A DNA stretch of 64,000 nucleotides from Planomicrobium stackebrandtii (GTDB lineage Bacteria; Bacillota; Bacilli; Bacillales_A; Planococcaceae). The first letter of the stretch is position 1. Each line of letters starts with the position of its first letter. The DNA lies in the NCBI RefSeq assembly GCF_030814955.1, contig NZ_JAUSWB010000010.1:26489-90488 (forward strand), given 5' to 3'. Shown here one piece after another: positions 25,796 through 34,763 of the stretch. The position numbers and the translations under genes are program-made. Below the pieces are notes generated by a model. It was not told the origin of the DNA. It saw only the letters and a program-made list of their open reading frames with translations, and did not search any database.

Positions 25796-25824
25796 TTGAT
25801 ATGAAAGTGTTTTCAAGTTATAAT
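25796..25824 (+). promoter_or_regulatory. Promoter and candidate operator of the tetR gene
   Basis: TTGATA, 17 bases, TATAAT. TGAAAGTGTTTTCA (25802-25815, arms TGAAA/TTTCA) lies exactly in the spacer and could be the TetR operator. A second TTTCA lies upstream at 25786. Confidence 0.65.
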
Positions 25825-25856
25825 AAAAATAGACTAACGGTATAAAGGTGAGGTAA

Positions 25857-26717
25857 ATGAATCCTAAAAAACAACAGATCCTAAATGCAGCTTATGATCT
25901 TTTCATCAATAAAGGCTATAACTCTTCCTCCATTCAGGACATTCTGGACGGAGCCAAAGTTTCAAAAGGAACGTTTTACAATTATTTCGGATCCAAATCG
26001 GAATGCCTCATGGCAATCATGGAATCCATTGGCAGTGAAATCCGGCAGCGGCGGATGGCAGCAGCAGTCGGAATGTCTGCAAATGATCCGGAGGTGTTGG
26101 CAGAACAGCTGTACATCCGCATTAAGCTGAACCTTGAAAAAAACCTTTTTGCGCTATATGAAAGCATTTTCTATTCACAGGATCCGGAATTAAAATCCTT
26201 TTCTGTCAAACAGTACTCACTCGAAATGGAATGGATTTCTTCACGAATCGTTGATGTTTTCGGCAAAGAAGCAGCGCCCTATGCATTGGAAAATGCGGCA
26301 TTCGTCCACGGTTATGTCCAACAGCTTATTCACTTGTGGCGTCTTGTTTCTGTCGATAATTTGCCGGCAGATAAACTTTCTTCTTTCGTTATCCGCCGAC
26401 TGCAGGCGACCATCGCTCTTCAAATAGCCGCAAAAGATACTTTTTTTGGCAATCTGAAACTGCCGCTTGCCGCTTCAGCTGACGATGTCACTTTAGAAGA
26501 GCTCGCTCCCTTGCTGGAACAGTATGCCCAAAAGCTAAAAGACCAAGACAACATAAAACAGCTCGCGCAATTTCTTGCAGCAGAGCTGGCAGCGGAAACT
26601 CCTCGAAAAGCATTGATTGAAAGTGTTCTCACTACGCTTGCCAATGATAACCGGATTGAATCTGAGCTGTCGATTATGATTGAACAGATTTGGAAGCATT
26701 TAGCTGACATTGCATAA
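25857..26717 (+). CDS. TetR/AcrR family regulator
   Basis: 286 residues. Residues 3-55 are the TetR DNA-binding domain (LNAAYDLFINKGY then KVSKGTFYNYFGSKSE). The ligand domain is longer than usual (about 230 residues). The gene lies divergent to the MFS exporter with a 173-base shared control region, so it very probably represses that exporter and itself. The ribosome site is AAAGGTGAGGTAA. Confidence 0.88.
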   Translation: MNPKKQQILNAAYDLFINKGYNSSSIQDILDGAKVSKGTFYNYFGSKSECLMAIMESIGSEIRQRRMAAAVGMSANDPEVLAEQLYIRIKLNLEKNLFALYESIFYSQDPELKSFSVKQYSLEMEWISSRIVDVFGKEAAPYALENAAFVHGYVQQLIHLWRLVSVDNLPADKLSSFVIRRLQATIALQIAAKDTFFGNLKLPLAASADDVTLEELAPLLEQYAQKLKDQDNIKQLAQFLAAELAAETPRKALIESVLTTLANDNRIESELSIMIEQIWKHLADIA

Positions 26718-26753
26718 AAAAGAGCGAAGCCTCAATGGCTTCGCTCTTTTTTA
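26716..26753. terminator. Bidirectional terminator
   Basis: AAAAAAGAGCGAAGCC / GGCTTCGCTCTTTTTT around TCAAT. It serves tetR and the convergent amidase gene. Confidence 0.92.
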
Positions 26754-28199
26754 TGGTTTGCGCCGTCCTTTGACAGCTTGTTCGAATGCATAGGCATATT
26801 CGATCAACGACGGCTCGGTAAACGCCAGGCCTGAAAATGTGAGGCCAAAAGGCTCACCCTTTTCACAATATCCAAATGGCACGGTAATCGATGGGAACCC
26901 GGCGGATGCACCGATATTGCAGCCATAATCCTGTGGCAGTACCAAAGCGTCTACTCCAATTGTTTTTAACACTTTCTTCATCCCCGGCTCTGCAGCTAAA
27001 AAGCGGTTGCGTTCAAGTGCTTCCACGTATTCCCGCTCTGTCAGCATGCCCGTCATGCCATTCGCTTGCTCCAGCATATTTTGACCATACTTCAGCATTT
27101 TTTCCGGGTGTTTATTATTAAATGCGATGACATCCTCTATGGAACGGATCGGCTGGTTCGGATTGGACTTTGCCAAATAGGCGTTAAGGTTTGCCTTGAA
27201 CTCATGCTGCAGCACCGCAAATCCCAAATCTTCCTGCTCAACACCTAAATCGATCCCATCAATAATTTCCGCACCATTGGCGTGCAGTGCTTCCAGTGCC
27301 TTTTCAAATATCACGGCCTGTTCATCGTTGATTTTTTTGAATAACCCTCTTGCTACTCCTAGCTTCGCACCTTGCAGACCATCTTTTTTCAGGTGCTGCT
27401 TCCAGTTATAGTCTTCGAACGGTGCTGCAAAAGTTGTAATGGGGTCTTCCGGGTCGCAACCGACAATGATCTCAAAAAGAGCCACAGCATCAGCAACGGT
27501 TCGTGCCAAAGGCCCCGGCACATCCTGCGTGTGTGACAGTGGAATGATTCCTGTCCTGCTGGCCATGCCGACTGTAGGTTTAATGCCGACCAAACTGTTT
27601 TGCGCGGCGGGATTAATAATCGATCCGGAGGTTTCCGTTCCGATTGCTCCCGCTGCCAAATTCGAAGCAACGGCAGCTGCCGAACCAGAACTCGAACCGC
27701 CAACATCAAAATCACCAAAAGGATTTTTTACTTGCCCGCCTCTGGAGCTATAGCCATTGGTCATTTTATCCGACATGAAGTTGGCCCACTCCGTCATATT
27801 GGTTTTCCCCAAAATTACAGCACCTCCCTGGCGCAGCTTTTCTGCCACTTTGGCATCACACAGTGCATAGTGGTCCTTCATTGCAAGAGATCCCGCACTT
27901 GTATGCATCTTATCCCCAGTATCTATATTGTCCTTCAGCAAGATTGGAATGCCATGAAGCCTTGACCGCGGACCGGTTTGGCGGCGTTCAAAGTCAAGCG
28001 CCTGCGCAATCAATAAAGCATCTGGATTCAACTCAAGTACAGCGTGTGTATGTTGGTCACGCAATGAGATATTTTCTTTATACATCAGCACCAGTTCTTC
28101 GGAAGTCAAATTGCCTTGGTCCATCTCTTCCTGCATATCAGCTATTGTCATTTCGTCGAGTCGCTCAAGGCGATACTCTTCCAACTTTTTATTGTGCAT
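26751..28199 (-). CDS. Amidase-signature family enzyme (not GatA)
   Basis: 482 residues from MHNKKLEEYR (ribosome site GGGAGGGAAAACC). Amidase signature: Lys in ILLKDNIDTG, then GGSSSGSAAAVAS and TETSGSI, which supply the Ser-cisSer-Lys triad. It differs from the true GatA at 36552-38021 and lacks gatB/gatC next to it. It probably hydrolyses a small amide; the substrate is unknown. The final hydrophobic part ends FEQAVKGRRKP. Confidence 0.86.
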   Translation of the reverse strand: MHNKKLEEYRLERLDEMTIADMQEEMDQGNLTSEELVLMYKENISLRDQHTHAVLELNPDALLIAQALDFERRQTGPRSRLHGIPILLKDNIDTGDKMHTSAGSLAMKDHYALCDAKVAEKLRQGGAVILGKTNMTEWANFMSDKMTNGYSSRGGQVKNPFGDFDVGGSSSGSAAAVASNLAAGAIGTETSGSIINPAAQNSLVGIKPTVGMASRTGIIPLSHTQDVPGPLARTVADAVALFEIIVGCDPEDPITTFAAPFEDYNWKQHLKKDGLQGAKLGVARGLFKKINDEQAVIFEKALEALHANGAEIIDGIDLGVEQEDLGFAVLQHEFKANLNAYLAKSNPNQPIRSIEDVIAFNNKHPEKMLKYGQNMLEQANGMTGMLTEREYVEALERNRFLAAEPGMKKVLKTIGVDALVLPQDYGCNIGASAGFPSITVPFGYCEKGEPFGLTFSGLAFTEPSLIEYAYAFEQAVKGRRKP

Positions 28200-28231
28200 G
28201 GTTTTCCCTCCCATTCAATATAAGCCATTGA

Positions 28232-28256
28232 AAAAAGCCGGAGTCAGCCGGCTTGG
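28232..28256 (-). terminator. Terminator overlapping the end of the FbpA-like gene
   Basis: On the minus strand AAGCCGG...CCGGCTT followed by TTTTC. The stop codon lies in the loop. Confidence 0.75.
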
Positions 28257-28402
28257 TTAGTATCTGTATAGGTTTTCATTAATTCATAAAGTGAAGTTTC
28301 ATATAGTTGGCGCCCATTTATCTTAAATACGTTCTGTTCAACCAATCCTTGTATGATGGTTTCACGTTTATCTGTAAACTTTGATTCGGGTATGTGTTCC
28401 AT
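28244..28402 (-). CDS. FbpA-like (Fur-regulated basic protein family) small protein
   Basis: 52 codons from ATG with AAGGAGAGAACGGATCA ahead. The core (KRETIIQGLVEQNVFKING followed by RQLYETSLYEL) matches the pattern of the Fur-regulated basic protein family: a short helix, Gly, then QLYExSLxEL. In B. subtilis, FbpA works with an sRNA in iron sparing. Here no clear Fur box is visible upstream, so iron control is not shown. It is followed by its own terminator. Confidence 0.7.
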   Translation of the reverse strand: MEHIPESKFTDKRETIIQGLVEQNVFKINGRQLYETSLYELMKTYTDTNQAG

Positions 28403-28507
28403 TGATCCGTTCTCTCCTTCAAGAAGTATTCCCTTTTCTTTACCCTGTAGGCTGTTCAGTTAAAACCCTCATTTGATCAAAATGGCACTTATTAACCGGA
28501 AATAGTA

Positions 28508-28546
28508 AAACAACCCGATCAGCATGGATCACTGATCGGGTTGTTG
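28508..28546 (-). terminator. Terminator after rlmD
   Basis: AACAACCCGATCAG / CTGATCGGGTTGTT, 14-bp arms (minor mismatch near the loop), followed by TTTAC on the minus strand. Confidence 0.8.
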
Positions 28547-28548
28547 CA

Positions 28549-29919
28549 TTATGCCAGCTCCAGCCAAGCCACCGCTTCACAATGCGTGGATTGCGGGAAC
28601 ATATCAACGGGCTGCACTTCTTTCGTGCGATAGCCGCCGTCTTCGAGTAGGCGCAAATCACGCGCCAAGGTTGCCGGGTTGCAAGACACATAAACCACAC
28701 GCGTCGGGCGCTGCTTGAGGATGGTCCGCAGCAATTGTTCGTCACAGCCTTTTCTTGGAGGATCGACGACCAATACGTCAGCTTTCTTGCCTTCTTTATA
28801 CCAGCGAGGTATGACCTGTTCAGCCGGACCCGCCTCGAACAGCGTATTGGATAAGCCATTCAGCTCTGCATTGCGCTTTGCATCTTCTATAGCCTGCGGG
28901 ACAATTTCGACCCCCATGACAAATTTAGCACGCTGGGCGAGAAACAGAGAAATTGTTCCGATGCCGCAATATGCATCGATTACGGTTTCATTGCCGGTCA
29001 ACTGAGCATATTGGAGCGCTTGACCATATAAGACTTCTGTCTGTTCGGGATTGATCTGATAAAAAGAACGGGCGGATATTTCAAAACGGACATCCCCGAT
29101 TTGGTCTTCTATCACGTCTTTGCCCCATAGCGTCAAAGTCTCATCACCAAAAATGACATTGGTTTTTTCACTGTTGATGTTCTGGACAATCGATGTCACT
29201 TCCGGCACGGTCGCTTGTATCAACTCAATCGCCCGCGCTGCCTGCGAAAATTTCTTTTTCTTAGTCACCAGGACTACCATAATTTCTCCGGTCGCCCGGG
29301 CTTTCCGAACAACTACATGGCGCAGCATTCCCCGGTGCGTCGCCTCTTCATAGGGTTCGATCCCGAGTTCAGCCAAATTCTTTTTCAGCGACACCATAAT
29401 GGCTTCCGCTTCCGGTGTCTGGATTAGACAGATGTCTGTGTCTGCAATGTCATGCGATCTCGGCTGATAAAATCCAGCCACCACTTTGCCATTTTGTGTG
29501 CCAAACGGAATCTGGGATTTATTGCGGTAACGCCAAGGATCTTCCATGCCTTTCACCGGATGAACCGGTACGTCCGGCAGCTTGCCGATTCGTGTAATGG
29601 CATCGCGCACCAATTTCTGTTTGAACGTCATCTGCCCCTCGTAAGACAGGTGCTGGATCTGGCAGCCGCCGCACGTATCAAATACCGGACAGGGTGCCGT
29701 AACCCGAAAAGGTGAGGCCTGCTGTATTTCAATTAGCTTGGCAAAGCCATAGGATTTCAAAGTTTTTAATACATGGACCAAAACATCTTCTCCCGGCAAA
29801 GCTCCCGGGATGAACAGCGGATAGCCGTCTACTTTTGCTACACCTGCACCGTCATGCGTCAAGTCTTCTACGTGGACCATAATCCGGTCATTTTTATTTA
29901 CTGGTTTCAAAAAGTTCAC
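28549..29919 (-). CDS. rlmD: 23S rRNA (uracil-C5)-methyltransferase RlmD/RlmCD family
   Basis: 456 residues. N-terminal TRAM domain (residues 8-65). [4Fe-4S] cysteines Cys77, Cys83, Cys86 and Cys164. SAM motif IDAYCGIGTISLFLA near residue 315. Catalytic Cys in VYVSCNPATLARD near 411. It methylates C5 of a 23S rRNA uridine (U1939 and/or U747). In many Bacillales it sits next to gatCAB-dgkB; here the cyd operon lies between. Confidence 0.92.
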   Translation of the reverse strand: MNFLKPVNKNDRIMVHVEDLTHDGAGVAKVDGYPLFIPGALPGEDVLVHVLKTLKSYGFAKLIEIQQASPFRVTAPCPVFDTCGGCQIQHLSYEGQMTFKQKLVRDAITRIGKLPDVPVHPVKGMEDPWRYRNKSQIPFGTQNGKVVAGFYQPRSHDIADTDICLIQTPEAEAIMVSLKKNLAELGIEPYEEATHRGMLRHVVVRKARATGEIMVVLVTKKKKFSQAARAIELIQATVPEVTSIVQNINSEKTNVIFGDETLTLWGKDVIEDQIGDVRFEISARSFYQINPEQTEVLYGQALQYAQLTGNETVIDAYCGIGTISLFLAQRAKFVMGVEIVPQAIEDAKRNAELNGLSNTLFEAGPAEQVIPRWYKEGKKADVLVVDPPRKGCDEQLLRTILKQRPTRVVYVSCNPATLARDLRLLEDGGYRTKEVQPVDMFPQSTHCEAVAWLELA

Positions 29920-29946
29920 TCCATTTCACATCTACTTATCATACAA

Positions 29947-29982
29947 CAAAAAAACGCGGCAGGCAAAAGCCTGCACGCGCTC
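29947..29982 (-). terminator. Terminator of the cyd operon
   Basis: On the minus strand CGCG-GCAGGC / GCCTGC-CGCG with one bulge, then seven T. Confidence 0.85.
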
Positions 29983-30093
29983 TTAGTCCCGGTCTTTCGT
30001 AACCGGACCGTCTTTTAGTGAGAACCAGAAACCAAAAATGATGGCTCCAAACAAAACTAAAAATGGTGCGTAAAATATCATGAAATCCTGCAT
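29983..30093 (-). CDS. cydS: Cytochrome bd oxidase small subunit (CydS family)
   Basis: 36 codons from ATG with GAGGAGGCATTATTT ahead. One transmembrane segment (FYAPFLVLFGAIIFGFW) preceded by MQDFMI and followed by a short charged tail (SLKDGPVTKDRD). Position 15 bases behind cydB and layout match CydS of bacilli, a single-helix subunit bound to CydA that shields heme b558. Confidence 0.82.
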   Translation of the reverse strand: MQDFMIFYAPFLVLFGAIIFGFWFSLKDGPVTKDRD

Positions 30094-30107
30094 AAATAAT
30101 GCCTCCT

Positions 30108-31136
30108 CTATGCGTGGTAATCCGATTTGCCTTCGATGTAATCTTTATCAAACAAGAACAGACGGAACAATAAGTAAAGCGATGGCAGCAACAGGCAAAG
30201 CCCTGCGATAAACGCAATGATCAATGCGATTGCCATGGATTCGTTTGTAAAGCTGTCATAGATCGTCAAATACGGATACAGCAAATACGGATAATGCGAC
30301 GCCCCATATGCGAAAAATGCGGTAAAGAACTGCCCCATCAACAAAATGAAAGCCCAGCCGTAATGGCGTTTTTTCCAGATCAGGTAGACCGTTCCGGCAA
30401 ACAGCAGGAACGATACAGCAAATACCCACCATAAGTCGAGAATGCGCGCGAAATGCTCAGGGTTGTGGCCGCGCAGTTCGTATATGATCCCGGTGGCTGT
30501 AATAATGGCAGGAGCCGCCCAAACCAGCGCATATTTGCGCATCAAATCAGTGGCTTTGGCATCACCGGCTTTTGAGGAATACCATGTCAAAAACACAGCT
30601 GAAATATACAGGACTGCCGTTAAGCTCAGGACCACAATACTCCACATCAACGGGCTGGTGAACAGCGCCCAGTAATCCAGATAAGGCTGGCCGTTCTCCA
30701 TTTGGATAAAGCCGCCTTCTGACATAGCCAGCACCGGCGACAATGCAGCCGGCAGCAACAGTCCAGACAAGCCGTACATATAAATATAGCCTCTATGATT
30801 GATTTTAGCTCCGTAGGTCGCAAACGCGTAATAAGAACCGCGGATTGCCAACAGGATCAGCGCCAGACTGGCTGGAACCAACAAAGTCGTGCCGTAGTAA
30901 AAAGCGGTTTGCGGGAAAAATCCAATGATCCCGACAAAGAAAAATACAAAGAACACGTTGGTGACTTCCCAGACCGGCGACAAATAACGCTGGATGACCC
31001 CTGTCAAAATGTGCTGCTTGCCGACAAAAGAGCTGTAGGCATTAAAGAAGCCGGCGCCGAAATCGATTGACGCCACAATGACATACAGATATAGAAACAG
31101 CCACAGAACGGATATGCCAACAATTTCTAATGTCAT
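30108..31136 (-). CDS. cydB: Cytochrome bd quinol oxidase subunit II
   Basis: 342 residues, eight to nine transmembrane segments, full length. Typical start LEIVGISVLWLFLYLYVIVASIDFGAGF with the conserved Asp and Gly of CydB. It forms the bd oxidase with CydA and CydS, oxidising menaquinol at low oxygen. The ATG overlaps the cydA stop codon (ATGA). Confidence 0.94.
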   Translation of the reverse strand: MTLEIVGISVLWLFLYLYVIVASIDFGAGFFNAYSSFVGKQHILTGVIQRYLSPVWEVTNVFFVFFFVGIIGFFPQTAFYYGTTLLVPASLALILLAIRGSYYAFATYGAKINHRGYIYMYGLSGLLLPAALSPVLAMSEGGFIQMENGQPYLDYWALFTSPLMWSIVVLSLTAVLYISAVFLTWYSSKAGDAKATDLMRKYALVWAAPAIITATGIIYELRGHNPEHFARILDLWWVFAVSFLLFAGTVYLIWKKRHYGWAFILLMGQFFTAFFAYGASHYPYLLYPYLTIYDSFTNESMAIALIIAFIAGLCLLLPSLYLLFRLFLFDKDYIEGKSDYHA

Positions 31137-32479
31137 TCTTCTTCACCGCCTTTGGCATTTTCACGTGCTGCCAACTCTTTTTCAACCGGATTGCGTTTGT
31201 ACATCCGGGTTAAGACGACAGCTGTACCAATACCGAGAATAATATACAGACCAGCAAACAACACAATCATCAGATCTACGTTTCCGCTGGTAGTTGCTCC
31301 TTCACTTACCCTCATATGGCCTCTGAGAATCCAAGGCTGGCGTCCCACTTCCGTGAACCACCATCCTGCCTCAATGGCGATGAGCGCCAATGGCCCTCCC
31401 GCCACTGTGAGCCAGCGGAACCATCTTGTCCGGATGAACGACCAATTGCGGAAAGCGGCAACGACATAGACAAAGGAGAAGAATGCCAGCCACATGCCGA
31501 TGGTGACCATCGTATCAAAAAGATAATGGATCCACAGCGGCGGCCTTTCATCTTCTGGGAATTCATTGAGCCCGGTAACTTCAGCAAACGGATTGCTGTG
31601 CGCCAAAATACTCAGCGCATAAGGAATTCGGATGGCATACTTTACTTCTTCGCCGTCTAAAATTCCGAACATGACCAAACCTGCATCTTCTTCTGTTTCA
31701 AAATGCCACTCAGCAGCAGCCAGTTTTTCCGGCTGGTATTCTGCAAGATACTTACCGGAGAAATCTCCGATTAAGGCTGTCGCAATGGCAAACACCAGTC
31801 CCAATTTCATTGTCAGGAATAAAGCTTTCTTATGGTAAATATGGTTCGAGCCGCCCAACATGCGCAGCGCTGCAATGGATGCCAGCACAAAAGCGCTGGT
31901 CATGAATGCTGTGGCCATAACGTGCGCCACTTTGGTCGGCACTGCCGGACTGAACATAGCCAAGAGCGGGCTGACATTGACCATTTCGCCATTCAGTATT
32001 TCAAAGCCCTGCGGCTGGTTCATAAAGGCGTTGACGATGGTGATGAATACGGATGACGCGGCTGCACCCAGTGCAACCGGAATAAGCAACAGAAAATGCT
32101 TCCGCTGATCTTCAAAACGATCCCATGTGTAAAGATAAATCCCCAGGAAGATGGCTTCGAAGAAAAATGCGAAAACTTCCATAAACAACGGCAAAGCAAT
32201 GACATTACCGGCCAATTGCATAAAGTTCGGCCATAGCAATGACAACTGCAAGCCGATCGCTGTACCGGTTACAACACCTACTGCAACCGTAATAACAAAT
32301 CCTCTGGCCCAACGGCGAGCCAGCAAAATATAATGATCATCTTTTTTCTTAATACCCACCCACTGGGCAATCATAATCATGAGAGGGACACCTACGCCGA
32401 TCGTTGCATAAAGAATATGGAATGATAAAGTCAATAACGTTAGAATGCGACTCAGAAAAGCCGGATCTTGAAATTCCAA
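31133..32479 (-). CDS. cydA: Cytochrome bd quinol oxidase subunit I
   Basis: 448 residues from a TTG start (AAAAAAGGAGACGAATAGA ahead). The in-frame ATG further up gives a Lys/Ser-rich leader and has no ribosome site. His21 (LSFHILYATIG) is the heme b595 or d axial ligand of the family. The conserved His in KVAHVMATAFM (heme b558 axial ligand) is present and the quinol (Q) loop is short. No cydCD assembly genes follow. Confidence 0.94.
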   Translation of the reverse strand: MEFQDPAFLSRILTLLTLSFHILYATIGVGVPLMIMIAQWVGIKKKDDHYILLARRWARGFVITVAVGVVTGTAIGLQLSLLWPNFMQLAGNVIALPLFMEVFAFFFEAIFLGIYLYTWDRFEDQRKHFLLLIPVALGAAASSVFITIVNAFMNQPQGFEILNGEMVNVSPLLAMFSPAVPTKVAHVMATAFMTSAFVLASIAALRMLGGSNHIYHKKALFLTMKLGLVFAIATALIGDFSGKYLAEYQPEKLAAAEWHFETEEDAGLVMFGILDGEEVKYAIRIPYALSILAHSNPFAEVTGLNEFPEDERPPLWIHYLFDTMVTIGMWLAFFSFVYVVAAFRNWSFIRTRWFRWLTVAGGPLALIAIEAGWWFTEVGRQPWILRGHMRVSEGATTSGNVDLMIVLFAGLYIILGIGTAVVLTRMYKRNPVEKELAARENAKGGEEE

Positions 32480-32575
32480 TCTATTCGTCTCCTTTTTTGA
32501 AGCGTGTGATTTACTGCAACTCTTGTTCTTATTGTACATCAAACCCACTTTCCAAAACGCTTCCCAAGCCTTGCT

Positions 32576-32604
32576 TTTATACCAAACTTTGAATAAGCTG
32601 TGAC
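32576..32604 (-). promoter_or_regulatory. Candidate promoter of cydABS
   Basis: On the minus strand GTCACA, 17 bases, TATAAA with an extended TGG in front of the -10. The leader to the TTG start would be about 90 bases. Confidence 0.5.
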
Positions 32605-32623
32605 AGTGTTAAAGGAAAAAGAA

Positions 32624-32652
32624 TTGAAATTTTTCTCAATTTTTAGTATTCT
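32624..32652 (+). promoter_or_regulatory. Promoter of the Nudix gene
   Basis: TTGAAA, 17 bases, TATTCT, ending 31 bases before the ATG. Confidence 0.55.
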
Positions 32653-32682
32653 GTATAGAATAAAGAAAAAGGGTGAGGCATC

Positions 32683-33111
32683 ATGAGAACAAAACGGAAA
32701 GTATTTGCGTATATTACAAGAGGCGAAGAGGAAAATCGTGAACTGCTTGTATTCGAGTACAAAGGTGAACCGGAAGTTGGCCTGCAAGTACCCGGTGGGA
32801 CGATTGAAGACGACGAGCTGTTAATCGATGCTTTGTACAGAGAGGTTAAAGAAGAAACAGGATTGCCCCGCGAAGTAATCGATTTTGTCGGCAAAATCCA
32901 CAAGTACACGTATTATCCGGAACATCAGGACAAAGCTTATGAACGGAACATTTTTCATTTTGAATACACAGGTGATCCGATCGAACAGTTTGAACACACC
33001 ATCGCAAGCCAAGGCCGTGATAATGGCCTTACACTGCTGTTCCGATGGGAACCGATTAAAAATCTGCCGCAGCTGGCAGAAGAGCAAGATACAGCAATCG
33101 AACTTCTTTAA
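32683..33111 (+). CDS. Nudix hydrolase
   Basis: 142 residues. The Nudix box starts PGGTIEDDELLI and continues ALYREVKEETGL (G-x5-E-x7-REVxEExGL pattern), complete. It hydrolyses a nucleoside diphosphate-linked substrate; which one cannot be seen. It is a single gene divergent from cydA. Confidence 0.88.
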   Translation: MRTKRKVFAYITRGEEENRELLVFEYKGEPEVGLQVPGGTIEDDELLIDALYREVKEETGLPREVIDFVGKIHKYTYYPEHQDKAYERNIFHFEYTGDPIEQFEHTIASQGRDNGLTLLFRWEPIKNLPQLAEEQDTAIELL

Positions 33112-33145
33112 GCATGAAGGCAATAGGATCTGTCCATGCAACATA

Positions 33146-33186
33146 AAAAGCTGGAAAACGGAGCGACTCCGTTTTCCAGCTTTTTA
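33146..33186. terminator. Bidirectional terminator
   Basis: AAAGCTGGAAAACGGAG / CTCCGTTTTCCAGCTTT around CGA, with T tract. It lies between the Nudix gene and dgkB. Confidence 0.92.
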
Positions 33187-34098
33187 TTTGCGGTCTTTTT
33201 CGCTTAAAGAATCAATCGGCACATACATTTCTATATGGCCAGCTAAGTTTTCGAACACGGCCGGCAGCAGTCCACCGTACTCACCGTCCAAATTCAACAG
33301 CACCCGCTCTTCAGTGGTTACCGTAATTTTGCTGGCCTTTGCATAAATTACATGCGGATCTGATAAATGCTCCCCGCGCAATGCTAAAGAAGCCACGCGG
33401 ATAAACTCTGCCATATTCAGCTCTTTTAAAATCAATAATGTGAATTTGCCATCATTGATACTGGCATCCGGTGCCAATTTTTCGAAGCCCCCAACTGAAT
33501 TGGTCAATCCGATCAAAAACATCATCGCACTGTCATCGAAAATTTGGCCGTCGTACTCAATCCGGACACGCGAGGAACGGATCGAAGGAATCATTTCAAT
33601 GCCTTTCAAATAATAGGCCATTTGGCCAAGCACTGTTTTCAATTTACTCGGCACCTCATAGGTCAACTCAGTAAGCCTGCCTCCGCCAGCAATATTGATG
33701 AAATAGCGGTCATCGTTCATCAGACCGATATCCACGGGGATTGACTCCCCTTTCAAGATGATGTCTACTGCCTTCGTGATATCACGAGGAATATGGACGG
33801 CACGGGCAAAGTCATTGGTCGTCCCCATCGGAATAAGGCCGACTTTAGGACGGTTTTCAAATTTAGCGATGCCTGAAACAACTTCATTTAATGTACCGTC
33901 TCCACCAACAGCGATTACCAAATCAAACTTTCGCTCAACAGCAAATGTCGCCGCTTGAATTGCATCGCCCTCACAGGTGGTCGCATGGCAAGATGTTTCA
34001 TAGCCAGCCTTTTCCATTTTCTCTAAAACTTCAGGCAGGTGTTTCCGGAATAGCTCACGGCCGGAAGTTGGGTTATAAATAATGCGTGCACGTTTCAT
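33184..34098 (-). CDS. dgkB: Diacylglycerol kinase DgkB
   Basis: 304 residues from MKRARIIYNPTSG (ribosome site AGAAAGG). GGDGT at residues 65-69 is the ATP-binding motif of the DAGK catalytic domain; IPMGTTNDFARA follows. It phosphorylates diacylglycerol, recycling the by-product of lipoteichoic acid synthesis into phospholipid. It follows the thioredoxin-fold gene, with gatCAB upstream, as in related genomes. Confidence 0.93.
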   Translation of the reverse strand: MKRARIIYNPTSGRELFRKHLPEVLEKMEKAGYETSCHATTCEGDAIQAATFAVERKFDLVIAVGGDGTLNEVVSGIAKFENRPKVGLIPMGTTNDFARAVHIPRDITKAVDIILKGESIPVDIGLMNDDRYFINIAGGGRLTELTYEVPSKLKTVLGQMAYYLKGIEMIPSIRSSRVRIEYDGQIFDDSAMMFLIGLTNSVGGFEKLAPDASINDGKFTLLILKELNMAEFIRVASLALRGEHLSDPHVIYAKASKITVTTEERVLLNLDGEYGGLLPAVFENLAGHIEMYVPIDSLSEKDRK

Positions 34099-34202
34099 CA
34101 GATTCAGCCTTTCTGGACTTTCTGTAAAAAATAAGAAAACACGATTTCCATCAAGAAACCTGGCAGTGTGCCCCAGTTTCCTTTGTGGATAAATCATCCT
34201 CT

Positions 34203-34763
34203 TTATTTTAACGCTTTTTCAAATGCCTGGCGCAAATCTTCAAAGACAATTTGCCAAAAATCTTCCTTATAAACAAAGCCGTCCGAAATCTCCCCGATCA
34301 CGGTTTTTACGTGAAGCTCGTATTGCGGATCCCCTTTTTCGGGAAGCACTGATTTTTTCTCATCGACAAACTCCTGGACTTTAGGCGCTCTTGGCCCCCA
34401 ATCTCCAAGAACAGTGCCTTCTGCTGACAGGATGATGTACTTAGGAATTGAACGTCCATTGTTTGTTAAGTAACGGTCCATCAATTCCAGGTTTTCATCG
34501 CGGTATACGCAACGGACTTCTAAACCAGCCGCATCTGTTATTTTTCGCAGGATGGCATTGTTCATCATGGCATCTCCGCACCAGTCTTCGGTAATGACCA
34601 AGATATGAGGTTTTTTTTCTTTCAGCAAAGCCATAAATTCCGAATCTTCCGGAAGCTTGAACTTTTCATAAATGCTGTAGGACTTTTGCTGGTTCGACTC
34701 CATTTGAGCCATATAGCTTTCTAAGGTAATGCCATTATCAAAATACTGCTGCTCCGTCATCAT
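34203..34763 (-). CDS. Thioredoxin-fold protein with single-Cys WCGD motif
   Basis: 186 residues from two adjacent ATG codons (AAAAGGGAGACGTG ahead). The fold and ITEDWCGDAM (Trp61-Cys62) match the thioredoxin family, but the second Cys of CxxC is Met or absent, so it is not an ordinary dithiol oxidoreductase. A role in monothiol or peroxide-linked chemistry is possible. It is coupled to a small ORF upstream by an ATGA-type overlap. Confidence 0.8.
   Translation of the reverse strand: MMTEQQYFDNGITLESYMAQMESNQQKSYSIYEKFKLPEDSEFMALLKEKKPHILVITEDWCGDAMMNNAILRKITDAAGLEVRCVYRDENLELMDRYLTNNGRSIPKYIILSAEGTVLGDWGPRAPKVQEFVDEKKSVLPEKGDPQYELHVKTVIGEISDGFVYKEDFWQIVFEDLRQAFEKALK

Noticed and set aside
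28440..28859. 139-codon minus-strand ORF at the end of rlmD
   Set aside because: Out-of-frame reading of the conserved rlmD 3' end.
32552..32565. cre (CcpA) site upstream of cydA
   Set aside because: Only about 9 of 14 positions fit and it lies downstream of the likely promoter; too weak to list as a feature.
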